Shown here in pieces: positions 24,830 through 32,865 of a stretch of DNA of 64,000 nucleotides. Source of the stretch: Desertibacillus haloalkaliphilus. GTDB lineage: Bacteria; Bacillota; Bacilli; Bacillales; KJ1-10-99. The notes under the pieces were generated by a model. That model did no database searches and was not told the DNA's origin. It worked only from the letters and a program-made list of their open reading frames with translations. The position numbers and the translations under genes were made by a program. The stretch is taken from positions 68,027 through 132,026 of the forward strand of contig NZ_JAHPIV010000012.1 of NCBI RefSeq assembly GCF_019039105.1. The letters run 5' to 3'. The first letter of the stretch is position 1. Each line of letters begins with the position of its first letter.

Positions 24830-26017
24830 ATGAAGGGTAGTAGCTCAGCACTCCTATTATCGACGCTAGCTATGGTCGTTTCTTTTTCCGTTTGGACGGT
24901 CATGTCACCAATCGCTTCACAACTCCAAGAGGCTTATGGTTTTGGATCCGTTGAGAGAAGTATTTTAGTTGCAATCCCAGTATTGTTAGGATCAATCATG
25001 AGAATACCAATGGGAATATTAACGGATCGCTATGGGGGTAAAAAAGTTTATACGATTACAATGTTGTCGCTTGTTTTTCCGTTAGTGGCAGCAGGTTTTG
25101 CCGATTCTTATGCATGGTTGTTGATGTCTGCCTTTTTTATCGGCATGGCCGGTACAACATTTGCTATTGCGATTACCTATGTATCAAAATGGTACCCACC
25201 CGAGAAGCAAGGGTTAGTATTAGGCATTGCAGGGATGGGGAATTTCGGTACAGCTGCCGTTAGCTTTACGATCCCAACGATTGTTTTGGTGTTTGGTCTT
25301 TCTTGGGCTTTTTGGGGATTAGCTATTTTAATTGGACTAATGGCGATCATCTTTTGGTTCGGGACGAAAGAGTCCGAGGTACAAGAACAACCTAGTTCGA
25401 TCAAAGACTCGTTGTCTGTGATGAAGATGAAAGCGACTTGGGTGTTATCGTTGTTTTACTTTTTGACGTTTGGCGGTTTTGTTGCTTTTAGCGTTTATAT
25501 GCCCACGTTATTGCAGGATGAATTTTTGTTTTCAGCTGTTGGTGCTGGAATGATATCGGCTTTGTTTATTACAATTGCAACATTCATTCGCCCGCTTGGG
25601 GGCTATTTAGCTGACAAATTTGGAACCGACAACATTTTATCCACTGTTTTTGTTGGGGCAATTGGAGCTGCGCTTATCATCTCCTTTTTGATTAACGATT
25701 TAACTTTTTTTGTTGCGAGCTGCTTTTTGTTAGCGTTCTTGTTTGGTATTGGTAATGGGGCTGTTTTTAAGCTTGTACCAGAAGTTTCAAAAGGAAACAC
25801 TGGTGCAGTCACTGGGGTCGTTGGTGCGATCGGAGGTCTAGGAGGCTTTTTTCCTCCGATTATGCTAGGTTTCATTAATCAATATACAGGCAGCTATGTT
25901 CTTGGATTTGTTTTCTTAGGTGCCTTCGGTTTTGTATGTTTACTTGTTCACTACAAGTTCATGAAACAACGCAAACATAGGCAAGCATTATCTTCTGGGA
26001 AAACTCAAACGGCTTAG
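24830..26017 (+). CDS. nasA: NasA/NarK-type nitrate transporter (MFS)
   Basis: 395 residues, about 12 membrane segments, shorter than the first transporter and closer in size to B. subtilis NasA (about 420). Motifs: FSVWTVMSPIASQLQEAYG in helix 1, GILTDRYGGKKVYTITML, ITYVSKWYPPEKQGLVLG, the nitrate signature GIAGMGNFGTAAVSF, and GVVGAIGGLGGFFPPIMLG in the second half. TAAGGAGG precedes ATG at 24830; an upstream GTG in frame sits inside the TnrA box and is not a start. Likely the assimilation-specific importer feeding NasC. Confidence 0.9.
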   Translation: MKGSSSALLLSTLAMVVSFSVWTVMSPIASQLQEAYGFGSVERSILVAIPVLLGSIMRIPMGILTDRYGGKKVYTITMLSLVFPLVAAGFADSYAWLLMSAFFIGMAGTTFAIAITYVSKWYPPEKQGLVLGIAGMGNFGTAAVSFTIPTIVLVFGLSWAFWGLAILIGLMAIIFWFGTKESEVQEQPSSIKDSLSVMKMKATWVLSLFYFLTFGGFVAFSVYMPTLLQDEFLFSAVGAGMISALFITIATFIRPLGGYLADKFGTDNILSTVFVGAIGAALIISFLINDLTFFVASCFLLAFLFGIGNGAVFKLVPEVSKGNTGAVTGVVGAIGGLGGFFPPIMLGFINQYTGSYVLGFVFLGAFGFVCLLVHYKFMKQRKHRQALSSGKTQTA

Positions 26018-26076
26018 GCAAAATTTAAATGAATGGTGTAAAAAAGAGCAGGAAGTAAAAGTAGTTTAAATTCTTC

Positions 26077-26093
26077 TGTTAGGATTCCTTACA
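26077..26093 (+). promoter_or_regulatory. TnrA/GlnR box of nasC
   Basis: TGTTAGGATTCCTTACA fits TGTNAN7TNACA; GGAATAAT begins 44 bases from the box start (26121), identical spacing to the first transporter's promoter. Confidence 0.87.
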
Positions 26094-26246
26094 TTTTTAC
26101 TGCTTTGAAGTTGTTTTTATGGAATAATCAGAATTAACAAAAGGTAGTGTTCTTTACATACATGATCGAGAGAGTATTTTAGTTAACAGATGCTGTAAGT
26201 AGCAGTAAATATGGGTCTGATTGAATAATAAGGATGGTTGATAAGA

Positions 26247-28370
26247 GTGAGTGATTTATTAAAACATTTTCGAAAAAAACAACTTGAATTAGGTACAGAG
26301 ACCATTTATCAAGCACAGTGTCCATATTGTAGTGTTCAGTGTACCAAAGAGGTGATGGAGGAGCGGATTATCGCAAGAAAAAAGATAAAAGTAAAGCCGA
26401 ACAAGGAAGATCCGACCTCAGAAGGTCGCTTATGTATCAAAGGAATGAACGCACATCAACATGTAATCAATGGCGAAAGGATTAAATTTCCACTATTAAA
26501 TGTTGATGGTGAATTTCAGCGCATTCCGTGGAGCTTGGCACTCGATTATATCAAGGAAAAGTTCGAAAAGATTCAACATCAAAAAGGGAATGATGCAATC
26601 TCAGTCTATGGCGGAGGATCCTTGACCAATGAAGAAGCCTATCTATTAGGAAAATTTGCTCGTGTCGCTTTAAAAACCAAGTATATCGATTATAATGGAC
26701 GGTTTTGTATGTCTTCAGCAGCTTCAGCTGCACAACAAGTGTTTGGGATCGATCGCGGTCTAACCAACCAACTTTCGGAGGTCCCTGAGGCGAAATGCAT
26801 TATTCTAGCCGGTACTAATATTGCTGAATGCCAACCGACGATATTGCCTTATTTTCGTAAAGCGAAGAAAAATGGTGCTTATATTATTGCGATTGATCCG
26901 CGTGAGACAGGAACAACAAAGCTTGCTGACTTACACCTAAAAGTCAAACCCGGAATGGATGCCAATCTTGTGAACGGAATTCTTAAGATACTGATTGATC
27001 GTGATTTTGTTGACTATAAGTTTGTGAATGAACGCACGAATGGATTTTCTCAGTTACGCGATCACGTAAGCGTGATTCAACTAGACGAAGTTTCTGAGGT
27101 AACTGGAGTCGATATTGACGACATGATCACAGCGGCTGAGCAATACGGTCAAGCGGAGACTGGGATGGTATTTACAGCGAGAGGGGTTGAACAACATGCA
27201 AGTGGTGTTCAAACGGTTAAAAATTTTCTCAACCTGCCATTGGTAACAGGAAAGATTGGCAAGCGAGGCTGTGGTTATGGTGCAATTACAGGACAAGGGA
27301 ATGGTCAAGGTGGAAGGGAGCACGGACAAAAAGCCGATCAGTTGCCTGGTTATCGCTCGATTGAAAACGACGAACATCGTAGGTATATTGCAGGCGTTTG
27401 GGGTATTGACGAAGAAGAGTTGCCACGAAAAGGAGTATCAGCCTATGAATTGTTTGAGAAAATTGATCAAAATGAGATCAATGCTATGTTTATTATGGGG
27501 TCGAACCCAGTTGTATCCAATCCAAATTCACAGTTTGTTGAACAAGCGTTAAAAAAGCTAGATTGTTTAGTCGTTGCTGATCTTTATATGTCTGAGACAG
27601 CAAGAATGGCGGACCTTATTTTACCAACTACTGCGTATTTGGAAGATGAAGGAACGATGACCAACCTTGAAGGACGGGTGCTGTTAAGAAAAGGGGAACG
27701 ACCGGCACCACCCGAAGCAAAGCATGATTGGCAAATTCTTTGCGATGTCGCTAAAAAATTAGGAAGAGAAGAGTTTTTTGCGTTCACATCTGCTAAAGAG
27801 ATTTTCAATGAGCTCCGTATAGCAAGTCGAGGTGGAAAGGCTGATTATTATGGTGTGACTTATGATCGCTTGCGGGAAGAAGGGGTGTTTTGGCCTTGTC
27901 CGACACTTGAACATCCAGGTACAAGACGTTTATTTGAATCTTCTTTTGCGCACGAGGATGAAAAAGCAATTATTAGTGCCGTTGAATTTCAGGAACCAAA
28001 GGAAAAGGTGTCAAAAAGCTTTCCGCTCGTGTTAACGACAGGGCGGGTGATGCACCACTATTTAACAGGCGTACAGACGCGAAATAGTCCTGATTTATTG
28101 GGGCGTGCCACTGAACCACTTTTAGAAATTCACCCAAAAACAGCAGAATTGTATCAAATTGAAGACCATAGCTTAATTCAACTTACTTCGCGCAGGGGAA
28201 CAATGATTGCGAGAAGTAAGTATTCAGAAACGATTCGAGAAGATACTTTATTTACAACATTTCATTGGGGCGATTTGCAAAGTGTTAATCGTTTGACTAA
28301 CCCTGCCCTTGATCCTGTCTGTCGTATGCCTGAATTTAAAGTAAGTGTCGTAAAAGTGACACCACTTTAA
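26247..28370 (+). CDS. nasC: Assimilatory nitrate reductase, catalytic subunit
   Basis: 707 residues, the size of B. subtilis NasC. It reduces nitrate to nitrite at a Mo-bis-MGD centre. The N-terminal [4Fe-4S] ligands are C25, C28, C32 (CPYCSVQC) and a fourth Cys in RLCIKGMNA. Then YGGGSLTNEEAYLLGKFARV, RFCMSSAASAAQQVFGIDRG, GAITGQGNGQGGREHGQKAD, and the C-terminal molybdopterin-binding VLTTGRVMHHYLTGVQTR. GTG at 26247 follows AAGGATGG. No electron-donor subunit (NasB) is adjacent, so reductant delivery must come from a gene elsewhere or ferredoxin/flavodoxin. Heads the unit with the TrpD-like and sirohaem genes. Confidence 0.95.
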   Translation: MSDLLKHFRKKQLELGTETIYQAQCPYCSVQCTKEVMEERIIARKKIKVKPNKEDPTSEGRLCIKGMNAHQHVINGERIKFPLLNVDGEFQRIPWSLALDYIKEKFEKIQHQKGNDAISVYGGGSLTNEEAYLLGKFARVALKTKYIDYNGRFCMSSAASAAQQVFGIDRGLTNQLSEVPEAKCIILAGTNIAECQPTILPYFRKAKKNGAYIIAIDPRETGTTKLADLHLKVKPGMDANLVNGILKILIDRDFVDYKFVNERTNGFSQLRDHVSVIQLDEVSEVTGVDIDDMITAAEQYGQAETGMVFTARGVEQHASGVQTVKNFLNLPLVTGKIGKRGCGYGAITGQGNGQGGREHGQKADQLPGYRSIENDEHRRYIAGVWGIDEEELPRKGVSAYELFEKIDQNEINAMFIMGSNPVVSNPNSQFVEQALKKLDCLVVADLYMSETARMADLILPTTAYLEDEGTMTNLEGRVLLRKGERPAPPEAKHDWQILCDVAKKLGREEFFAFTSAKEIFNELRIASRGGKADYYGVTYDRLREEGVFWPCPTLEHPGTRRLFESSFAHEDEKAIISAVEFQEPKEKVSKSFPLVLTTGRVMHHYLTGVQTRNSPDLLGRATEPLLEIHPKTAELYQIEDHSLIQLTSRRGTMIARSKYSETIREDTLFTTFHWGDLQSVNRLTNPALDPVCRMPEFKVSVVKVTPL

Positions 28371-28485
28371 TGATAGAATAGATATTAAGATATGAAAACT
28401 ATTGAATCTAGCAATAATATCTACTATACTTTATAAAACATATCAATTAAGTCGGGATAGTGAATCGATAGGGGGAGAAGTAAAC

Positions 28486-29544
28486 GTGAAACAATGGATT
28501 CGTGAAGTTGGACGTGGACAAAAAGGGAGACGCGATTTAAGCTATGAAGAAGCTATGCAAGCGGCTGATGCTATTGCGAGTGGTGAAGCGACAGATGCTC
28601 AAATAGGAGCGTTTTTAATCGCAGAACGAGTGAAGGAAGAATCAGCAGAGGAATTGTCGGCATTTATCCAACAGTTTAGACAAGGATCAGACAGAATTCC
28701 TACATCAACGGTTCTTCAAGATAAATTAGTAGATTTTGCTGGACCTTATGCAGGGCGAAACACATTTGCAGCTACAGTTCCTGTGTCAATTTTACTAGCT
28801 GAGCGTGGAATTCCTGCGTTATTGCATGGAAGTGAATCATTGCCACCAAAGTATGGAACATCGATCAAAAGGATTGTAGAGAAACTAGACATTCCTGTTG
28901 ATGTAACCACGAACCAAGTCGCTAAGTCAATTGAGGAAGCGATGATTGGATTTGCATGGACAGAAAAGTTTTCTTCGCCACTTGCGCGTATTCGCCATAT
29001 TCGTGAAGAAATGGGCGTTCGTACGTTTTTGAATACGGCTGAAAAGTTACTTAACTTAGCGAATGCAAAAACGTTAATGGTTGGTGCATTTCATAAAACA
29101 GCCATTGATAAAATTATTCCAGCCTTGCAGAAGCTTCCGTATAAACAAGCATATATCGTTCAAGGAATTGAAGGTTCGGAGGACATCCCTGTTCACCGAA
29201 ACAGCAGTTTTATTTATAAAATCACAGATGATGGTTCGGAGTCATTAACGGTAAAGCCAAAGGATTTCGGTCTTGCTCAAACAAAGGACCAGGAAAAAGA
29301 GAAGCTTTCACTAGATCAACAAGTCGATATTATCAACCGTCTTCTCGCTGGTGATCAAGCTGAAGAGCTCGAGTATTTTAGGGCTCAAGTGCTATTTAAT
29401 GCTGGTGTTCGCTATTTTCTTTATGGTGAATTTGCAACGATAGAAGAGGGAATCCGTTATGCTGATCAACAATTAGTCAATAAGGTTGGCGAGAATCATT
29501 TACAGATTTGGCGTCGAGCGATAAATAATAGCGTAAAAAGTTGA
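28486..29544 (+). CDS. TrpD2-like glycosyltransferase family 3 protein in the nitrate cluster
   Basis: 352 residues with the two-domain layout of anthranilate phosphoribosyltransferase: N-terminal helical part (LSYEEAMQAADAIASGEATD, QIGAFLIAERVKEESAEEL) and a larger alpha/beta part. The PRPP-binding glycine loop of TrpD (GTGGD) is replaced by GPYAGR, and the KHGN-type loop reads LHGSESLPPKYGTS, so ordinary TrpD activity is doubtful. E. coli YbiB/TrpD2 is a relative that binds nucleic acid. No other trp gene is nearby. GTG start after GGGGGAGAAG. Lies between nasC and the sirohaem genes, so a link to nitrate reduction is likely but its nature is unknown. Confidence 0.8.
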   Translation: MKQWIREVGRGQKGRRDLSYEEAMQAADAIASGEATDAQIGAFLIAERVKEESAEELSAFIQQFRQGSDRIPTSTVLQDKLVDFAGPYAGRNTFAATVPVSILLAERGIPALLHGSESLPPKYGTSIKRIVEKLDIPVDVTTNQVAKSIEEAMIGFAWTEKFSSPLARIRHIREEMGVRTFLNTAEKLLNLANAKTLMVGAFHKTAIDKIIPALQKLPYKQAYIVQGIEGSEDIPVHRNSSFIYKITDDGSESLTVKPKDFGLAQTKDQEKEKLSLDQQVDIINRLLAGDQAEELEYFRAQVLFNAGVRYFLYGEFATIEEGIRYADQQLVNKVGENHLQIWRRAINNSVKS

Positions 29545-29596
29545 TTCGTAGATCAGTCAAAGATTTGACTAAACTAAAAACGAGGGAGAGACGGTC

Positions 29597-31102
29597 ATGG
29601 TAAAAGGAAAAGTGTTTTTAGTTGGTGCTGGTCCAGGTGATGCGCAGTTAATCACAGTCAAAGGGTTAGAATGTATTCAAACAGCGGATGTGATTTTATA
29701 TGACCGCTTAGTTAATCCTCTATTGCTAGAACATGCGAGACCAGAGGCAGAACTCATATATTGTGGTAAGCTCCCAGACCGACATATTCTTCGTCAGGAA
29801 TCAATTAATCAATTATTAGTTGATAAAGGGCTTGAAGGTAAAAACGTCGTTCGTTTAAAGGGCGGAGACCCAAGCGTATTTGGAAGAGTTGGAGAAGAGG
29901 CTGAAGCACTGGCTCGGCATCAAATCGATTTTGAAATTGTCCCAGGAATTACATCAGGGATTGCGGCTCCTGCTTATGCAGGAATCCCAGTCACTCACCG
30001 GGAGTATGGGAGTTCTTTTGCTGTGGTGACTGGACATGATAAATCAAAAGAAGGGAAGCCGACGATTGATTGGAGCGCGTTGGCATCTGGTGTCGATACG
30101 ATTGCGTTTTATATGGGTGTTGGAAATTTAGGCTATATTACTTCACAACTTTGCTTATATGGCCGATCACCTAAAACCCCTGTCATCTTAATTCAATGGG
30201 GAACACTAGGTAGGCAAAACGTATTAGAAGGCACATTGGAGACAATAACAGCTAAAGCCGAAGAAGTCGGGTTTGAAAATCCCGCGATTACATTAGTGGG
30301 TGATATTGTTAGCATTCGTAAAAAAATACAATGGTTTGAGAAAAAGCCATTGAAAGGAAGACAGGTATTAATTGCAAGAACAGGGACAAATCGTGGGAAG
30401 TTAGCAGAGGCATTAACAAAACAAGGGGCAGAAGTGTTTGAGTACCCGCGCATGCAAGCTGAGTCTCTCATTTCTGAAACATCTTTTATTAAAACGATTG
30501 AGCAGGTGGCACGCTATACGAATATGTTATTTACTTCCCCTGAAAGCGTGGAGTTCTTTTTTCGGGGATTGCGGCACTATCAAATTGATATTCGCTCCGT
30601 TCAAGCCACCTTCTATGCCGGATCTGTTAAGTCAAAGCGGGCACTTGAAGCGTACGGATGTATCGCTAACGTGATCGACAATGTGAACATGGACGTTGGG
30701 GACTGGTTAGTTATTGGTGAACGCGATTATGAAAAAGAACAGAGGTTTCAGTACATGGGAGATTACCTTGCAGTGTATAAGACAAGTGCTGTTAAGCAAT
30801 CGAATGAGACGTTTAGACGTCTGCGACAAGAAAACACATTAAATACAGTTGTATTCCCAAGTGCTAGAGCCGTTACAAATCTAGTTGAAACAGTGCGAGC
30901 ACAAGGGGAAGACCCAAGCCAACTACTTGCAGATGCAGCAGTCATTTGTATGGGAAGTCGATCATTTGTAGCAGCGAAACAAGCTGGGTTTAACGTGGCA
31001 AGTACGTCAAAAACGCCTAGTATTGCCGATGTTATCGATTCGATTCAAGAGCAAGTACAAACAAATAAGGAACGAGAAGAAGTTGAAATTGTTATTAAGT
31101 AG
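29597..31102 (+). CDS. Uroporphyrinogen-III methyltransferase fused to uroporphyrinogen-III synthase (SumT-HemD)
   Basis: 501 residues in two domains. Residues ~1-245: SumT/CobA, with VGAGPGD (9-15), VVRLKGGDPSVFGRVGEEAE, PGITSGIAAPAYAGIPVTHR and YMGVGN. Residues ~250-500: HemD (RQVLIARTGTNRGKLAEAL, MLFTSPESVEFFF, SARAVTNLVE, ICMGSRSFVAAKQAGF). Together they make uroporphyrinogen III from hydroxymethylbilane and methylate it to precorrin-2. The fusion is common in clostridia, less so in Bacillus, where hemD sits in the hem operon. First of sumT-hemD, sirB, sirC; products supply sirohaem for nitrite reductase. Confidence 0.93.
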   Translation: MVKGKVFLVGAGPGDAQLITVKGLECIQTADVILYDRLVNPLLLEHARPEAELIYCGKLPDRHILRQESINQLLVDKGLEGKNVVRLKGGDPSVFGRVGEEAEALARHQIDFEIVPGITSGIAAPAYAGIPVTHREYGSSFAVVTGHDKSKEGKPTIDWSALASGVDTIAFYMGVGNLGYITSQLCLYGRSPKTPVILIQWGTLGRQNVLEGTLETITAKAEEVGFENPAITLVGDIVSIRKKIQWFEKKPLKGRQVLIARTGTNRGKLAEALTKQGAEVFEYPRMQAESLISETSFIKTIEQVARYTNMLFTSPESVEFFFRGLRHYQIDIRSVQATFYAGSVKSKRALEAYGCIANVIDNVNMDVGDWLVIGERDYEKEQRFQYMGDYLAVYKTSAVKQSNETFRRLRQENTLNTVVFPSARAVTNLVETVRAQGEDPSQLLADAAVICMGSRSFVAAKQAGFNVASTSKTPSIADVIDSIQEQVQTNKEREEVEIVIK

Positions 31103-31111
31103 GTGAAAGAT

Positions 31112-31945
31112 ATGGAAGCCGTTCTATATGTCGGGCATGGAAGTAGAGTAGAGCAAGGGAATGAGCAACTTCGCTCCTTTGTAAGTGAAGCGATGGCAAG
31201 CGTTGATATTACGATTCAAGAGCTTTGTTTTATTGAATTAACAGAGCCGACAATCGCTTCTGGAATTGATGCTTGTGTAAAACGAGGGGCTACGAGCATC
31301 GCTATTATTCCCGTCCTGCTTTTGACAGCTGGTCACGCAAAAGTGGATATACCAAGAGAAATTATGCGTGCACAAACAATCTATCCTGATATTACGTTTC
31401 GTTATGGGCGCCCATTTGGGGTCACTGAGACGGTGATAACCGTTATCGGAGAACGGTTGAAAGAGAAAGGATTTCTGTTTGAATCGGAGAGTAGACCTAC
31501 CATGCAAGAACGTCAAGACGTATCACTCCTTGTTGTTGGTCGAGGGAGCAGTGATCCTGATGCAAACAGTGACCTTGCAAAAATCAGTCGTCTTGTTTGG
31601 GAACATTATCCTGTTACGTTTGTGGAAACGTGTTATCTCGCTGCCACGTCGCCTAGTTTTGACGAAGGGCTAGACCGTGTACTAACATTGCCAACAAAAA
31701 CGGTCTATGTTTTGCCTTATTTATTATTTACAGGTGTGTTAATGAAACGGATGGAAGAAAAAATCGATTCCTTTCAAAGACGTAACAAACAAGTGATTTT
31801 GTGTGACTACTTAGGCTTTCATTCAAAATTGATTCATGTGTTGATTGAGCGGGTGAATGAAGTTGTTGGGGGTAGGTACAATTTTTTGATCACAGATGAA
31901 AGTGATCGTTCTAGTCAGCTAAAGACCATGGAGGCGAGAGTATGA
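31112..31945 (+). CDS. sirB: Sirohydrochlorin ferrochelatase SirB (CbiX-like)
   Basis: 277 residues, two CbiX-like repeats: YVGHGSRVEQGNEQL with PVLLLTAGHAKVDIP (His of the metal site), then VVGRGSSDPDANSDLAKISR with VLPYLLFTGVLMKRM. It inserts Fe(II) into sirohydrochlorin. Compared with the second CbiX-like protein at 36.1 kb, it lacks both the C-terminal CxxC and the His-rich tail, which argues for iron rather than cobalt. ATG at 31112 follows AGGTGAAAG; a GTG at 31103 is inside that site. Its stop overlaps the sirC start (ATGA). Confidence 0.9.
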   Translation: MEAVLYVGHGSRVEQGNEQLRSFVSEAMASVDITIQELCFIELTEPTIASGIDACVKRGATSIAIIPVLLLTAGHAKVDIPREIMRAQTIYPDITFRYGRPFGVTETVITVIGERLKEKGFLFESESRPTMQERQDVSLLVVGRGSSDPDANSDLAKISRLVWEHYPVTFVETCYLAATSPSFDEGLDRVLTLPTKTVYVLPYLLFTGVLMKRMEEKIDSFQRRNKQVILCDYLGFHSKLIHVLIERVNEVVGGRYNFLITDESDRSSQLKTMEARV

Positions 31946-32559
31946 CTTACCCACTTATGGTGAAGCTTAAAGGGAAATTGGTTGTCGTAGTTGGTGGTGG
32001 GGCAGTTGCGACGAGAAAAATCAAGCGATTAATACAAGAAGCAGCCGATGTCACAGTTGTCTCTCCCTACTTAAGTGAATCACTGCAAATACTTATTCAT
32101 GACCATAACCATCGTTTGACGTGGGTGCAAGATCGTTTCAAAGCTTTGTATATCAAAGATGCATTTCTGGTGATTGCTGCTACAGATGATCGTGACGTGA
32201 ACCGTAGCGTTTTTGAGGCAGTTAATCAATACCAATTAGTAAATATTGTTGACCAGCCCGAACTTAGCAATTTCTATGTACCGTCAATGTTAAAGAGGGG
32301 AGAGTTGACAATATCGGTGTCCACAGGAGGAGCTAGTCCTATGCTTGCTAAGCACATTTGCCAAGATCTTGAAAAAACGTATGATGAACGTTATGAAGAG
32401 TATCTTGAATTTCTATTGAAGTCGAGAAAGGATATTATTGAACATGTTCCAGAACGTACTAAGCGTAAGCAAATGTTTCAAGAGTTAGCTAGTAAGCGAT
32501 TTTTAGAGGCTGCGGATCGCCAGCGGGAGTTAGAAAAGTTAATGAAAAAGTTGAATTGA
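31942..32559 (+). CDS. sirC: Precorrin-2 dehydrogenase SirC
   Basis: 205 residues. N-terminal Rossmann motif KLVVVVGGGAVATRKIKRL, then DDRDVNRSVFEAVNQYQLVN, LKRGELTISVSTGGASPMLA and a helical C-terminal part. This is the Met8p/SirC/YlnF family that oxidises precorrin-2 to sirohydrochlorin with NAD; the chelatase role is served by SirB upstream. Overlaps sirB by four bases. Its end is followed by a strong terminator, closing the nitrate-sirohaem unit. Confidence 0.93.
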   Translation: MTYPLMVKLKGKLVVVVGGGAVATRKIKRLIQEAADVTVVSPYLSESLQILIHDHNHRLTWVQDRFKALYIKDAFLVIAATDDRDVNRSVFEAVNQYQLVNIVDQPELSNFYVPSMLKRGELTISVSTGGASPMLAKHICQDLEKTYDERYEEYLEFLLKSRKDIIEHVPERTKRKQMFQELASKRFLEAADRQRELEKLMKKLN

Positions 32560-32561
32560 CA

Positions 32562-32587
32562 AAAGGCCGTTTTTCGGGCCTTTTTTT
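32562..32587 (+). terminator. Terminator after sirC
   Basis: AAAGGCC-GTTTTTC-GGGCCTTT and a run of T. Confidence 0.9.
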
Positions 32588-32594
32588 ATTAGGT

Positions 32595-32734
32595 AAAGGG
32601 TACGGAGTGCGCCAACAAAGGTGAGGTGCCCAGGAAGTGGGCTTACTCACGCCGCCTTTGATTGAAGGATGAGGGAGAATGCACTGAAGCAGAAAGGAGT
32701 AAATCAGGAAGATGGAAAAGGGTACGGAGTGCGC
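32595..32734. repeat. 18-bp direct repeats around a long perfect hairpin, unassigned
   Basis: AAAGGGTACGGAGTGCGC occurs at 32595-32612 and again at 32717-32734. Just inside the first copy, 32616-32660 folds as CAAAGGTGAG-GT-GCCCA-loop-TGGGC-TTA-CTCAC-GCCGC-CTTTG, three perfect stem blocks of five pairs each. No reading frame explains it, GC is higher than in ordinary spacer, and it does not match a riboswitch I know. It may be a dispersed intergenic repeat or a small structured RNA. Confidence 0.5.
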
Positions 32735-32822
32735 TAGCTACGAAGGTTTGATTTATGATTGGATTCACAAAGTTTTTGAGGAACTCAGTGGAAAATAATG
32801 CTTGTCAACTTGAACTCCTTAA

Positions 32823-32851
32823 TGTTAACCTTTAATTAAATAAGGTTAACG
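32823..32851. promoter_or_regulatory. BirA operator upstream of bioB
   Basis: TGTTAACC, 13 bases, GGTTAACG: the inverted repeat recognised by the biotin-protein ligase/repressor BirA in Bacilli. It ends 14 bp before the bioB start codon, in position to block transcription when biotin is plentiful. Confidence 0.85.
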
Positions 32852-32865
32852 AAAGGGTGTATGAG

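Noticed and set aside
28486-29544. Genuine tryptophan-pathway TrpD
   Set aside because: PRPP-binding glycine loop altered and no other trp genes nearby.
32595-32734. Direct repeats as a mini CRISPR
   Set aside because: Only two copies, 18 bp long and 104 bp apart, no cas genes.
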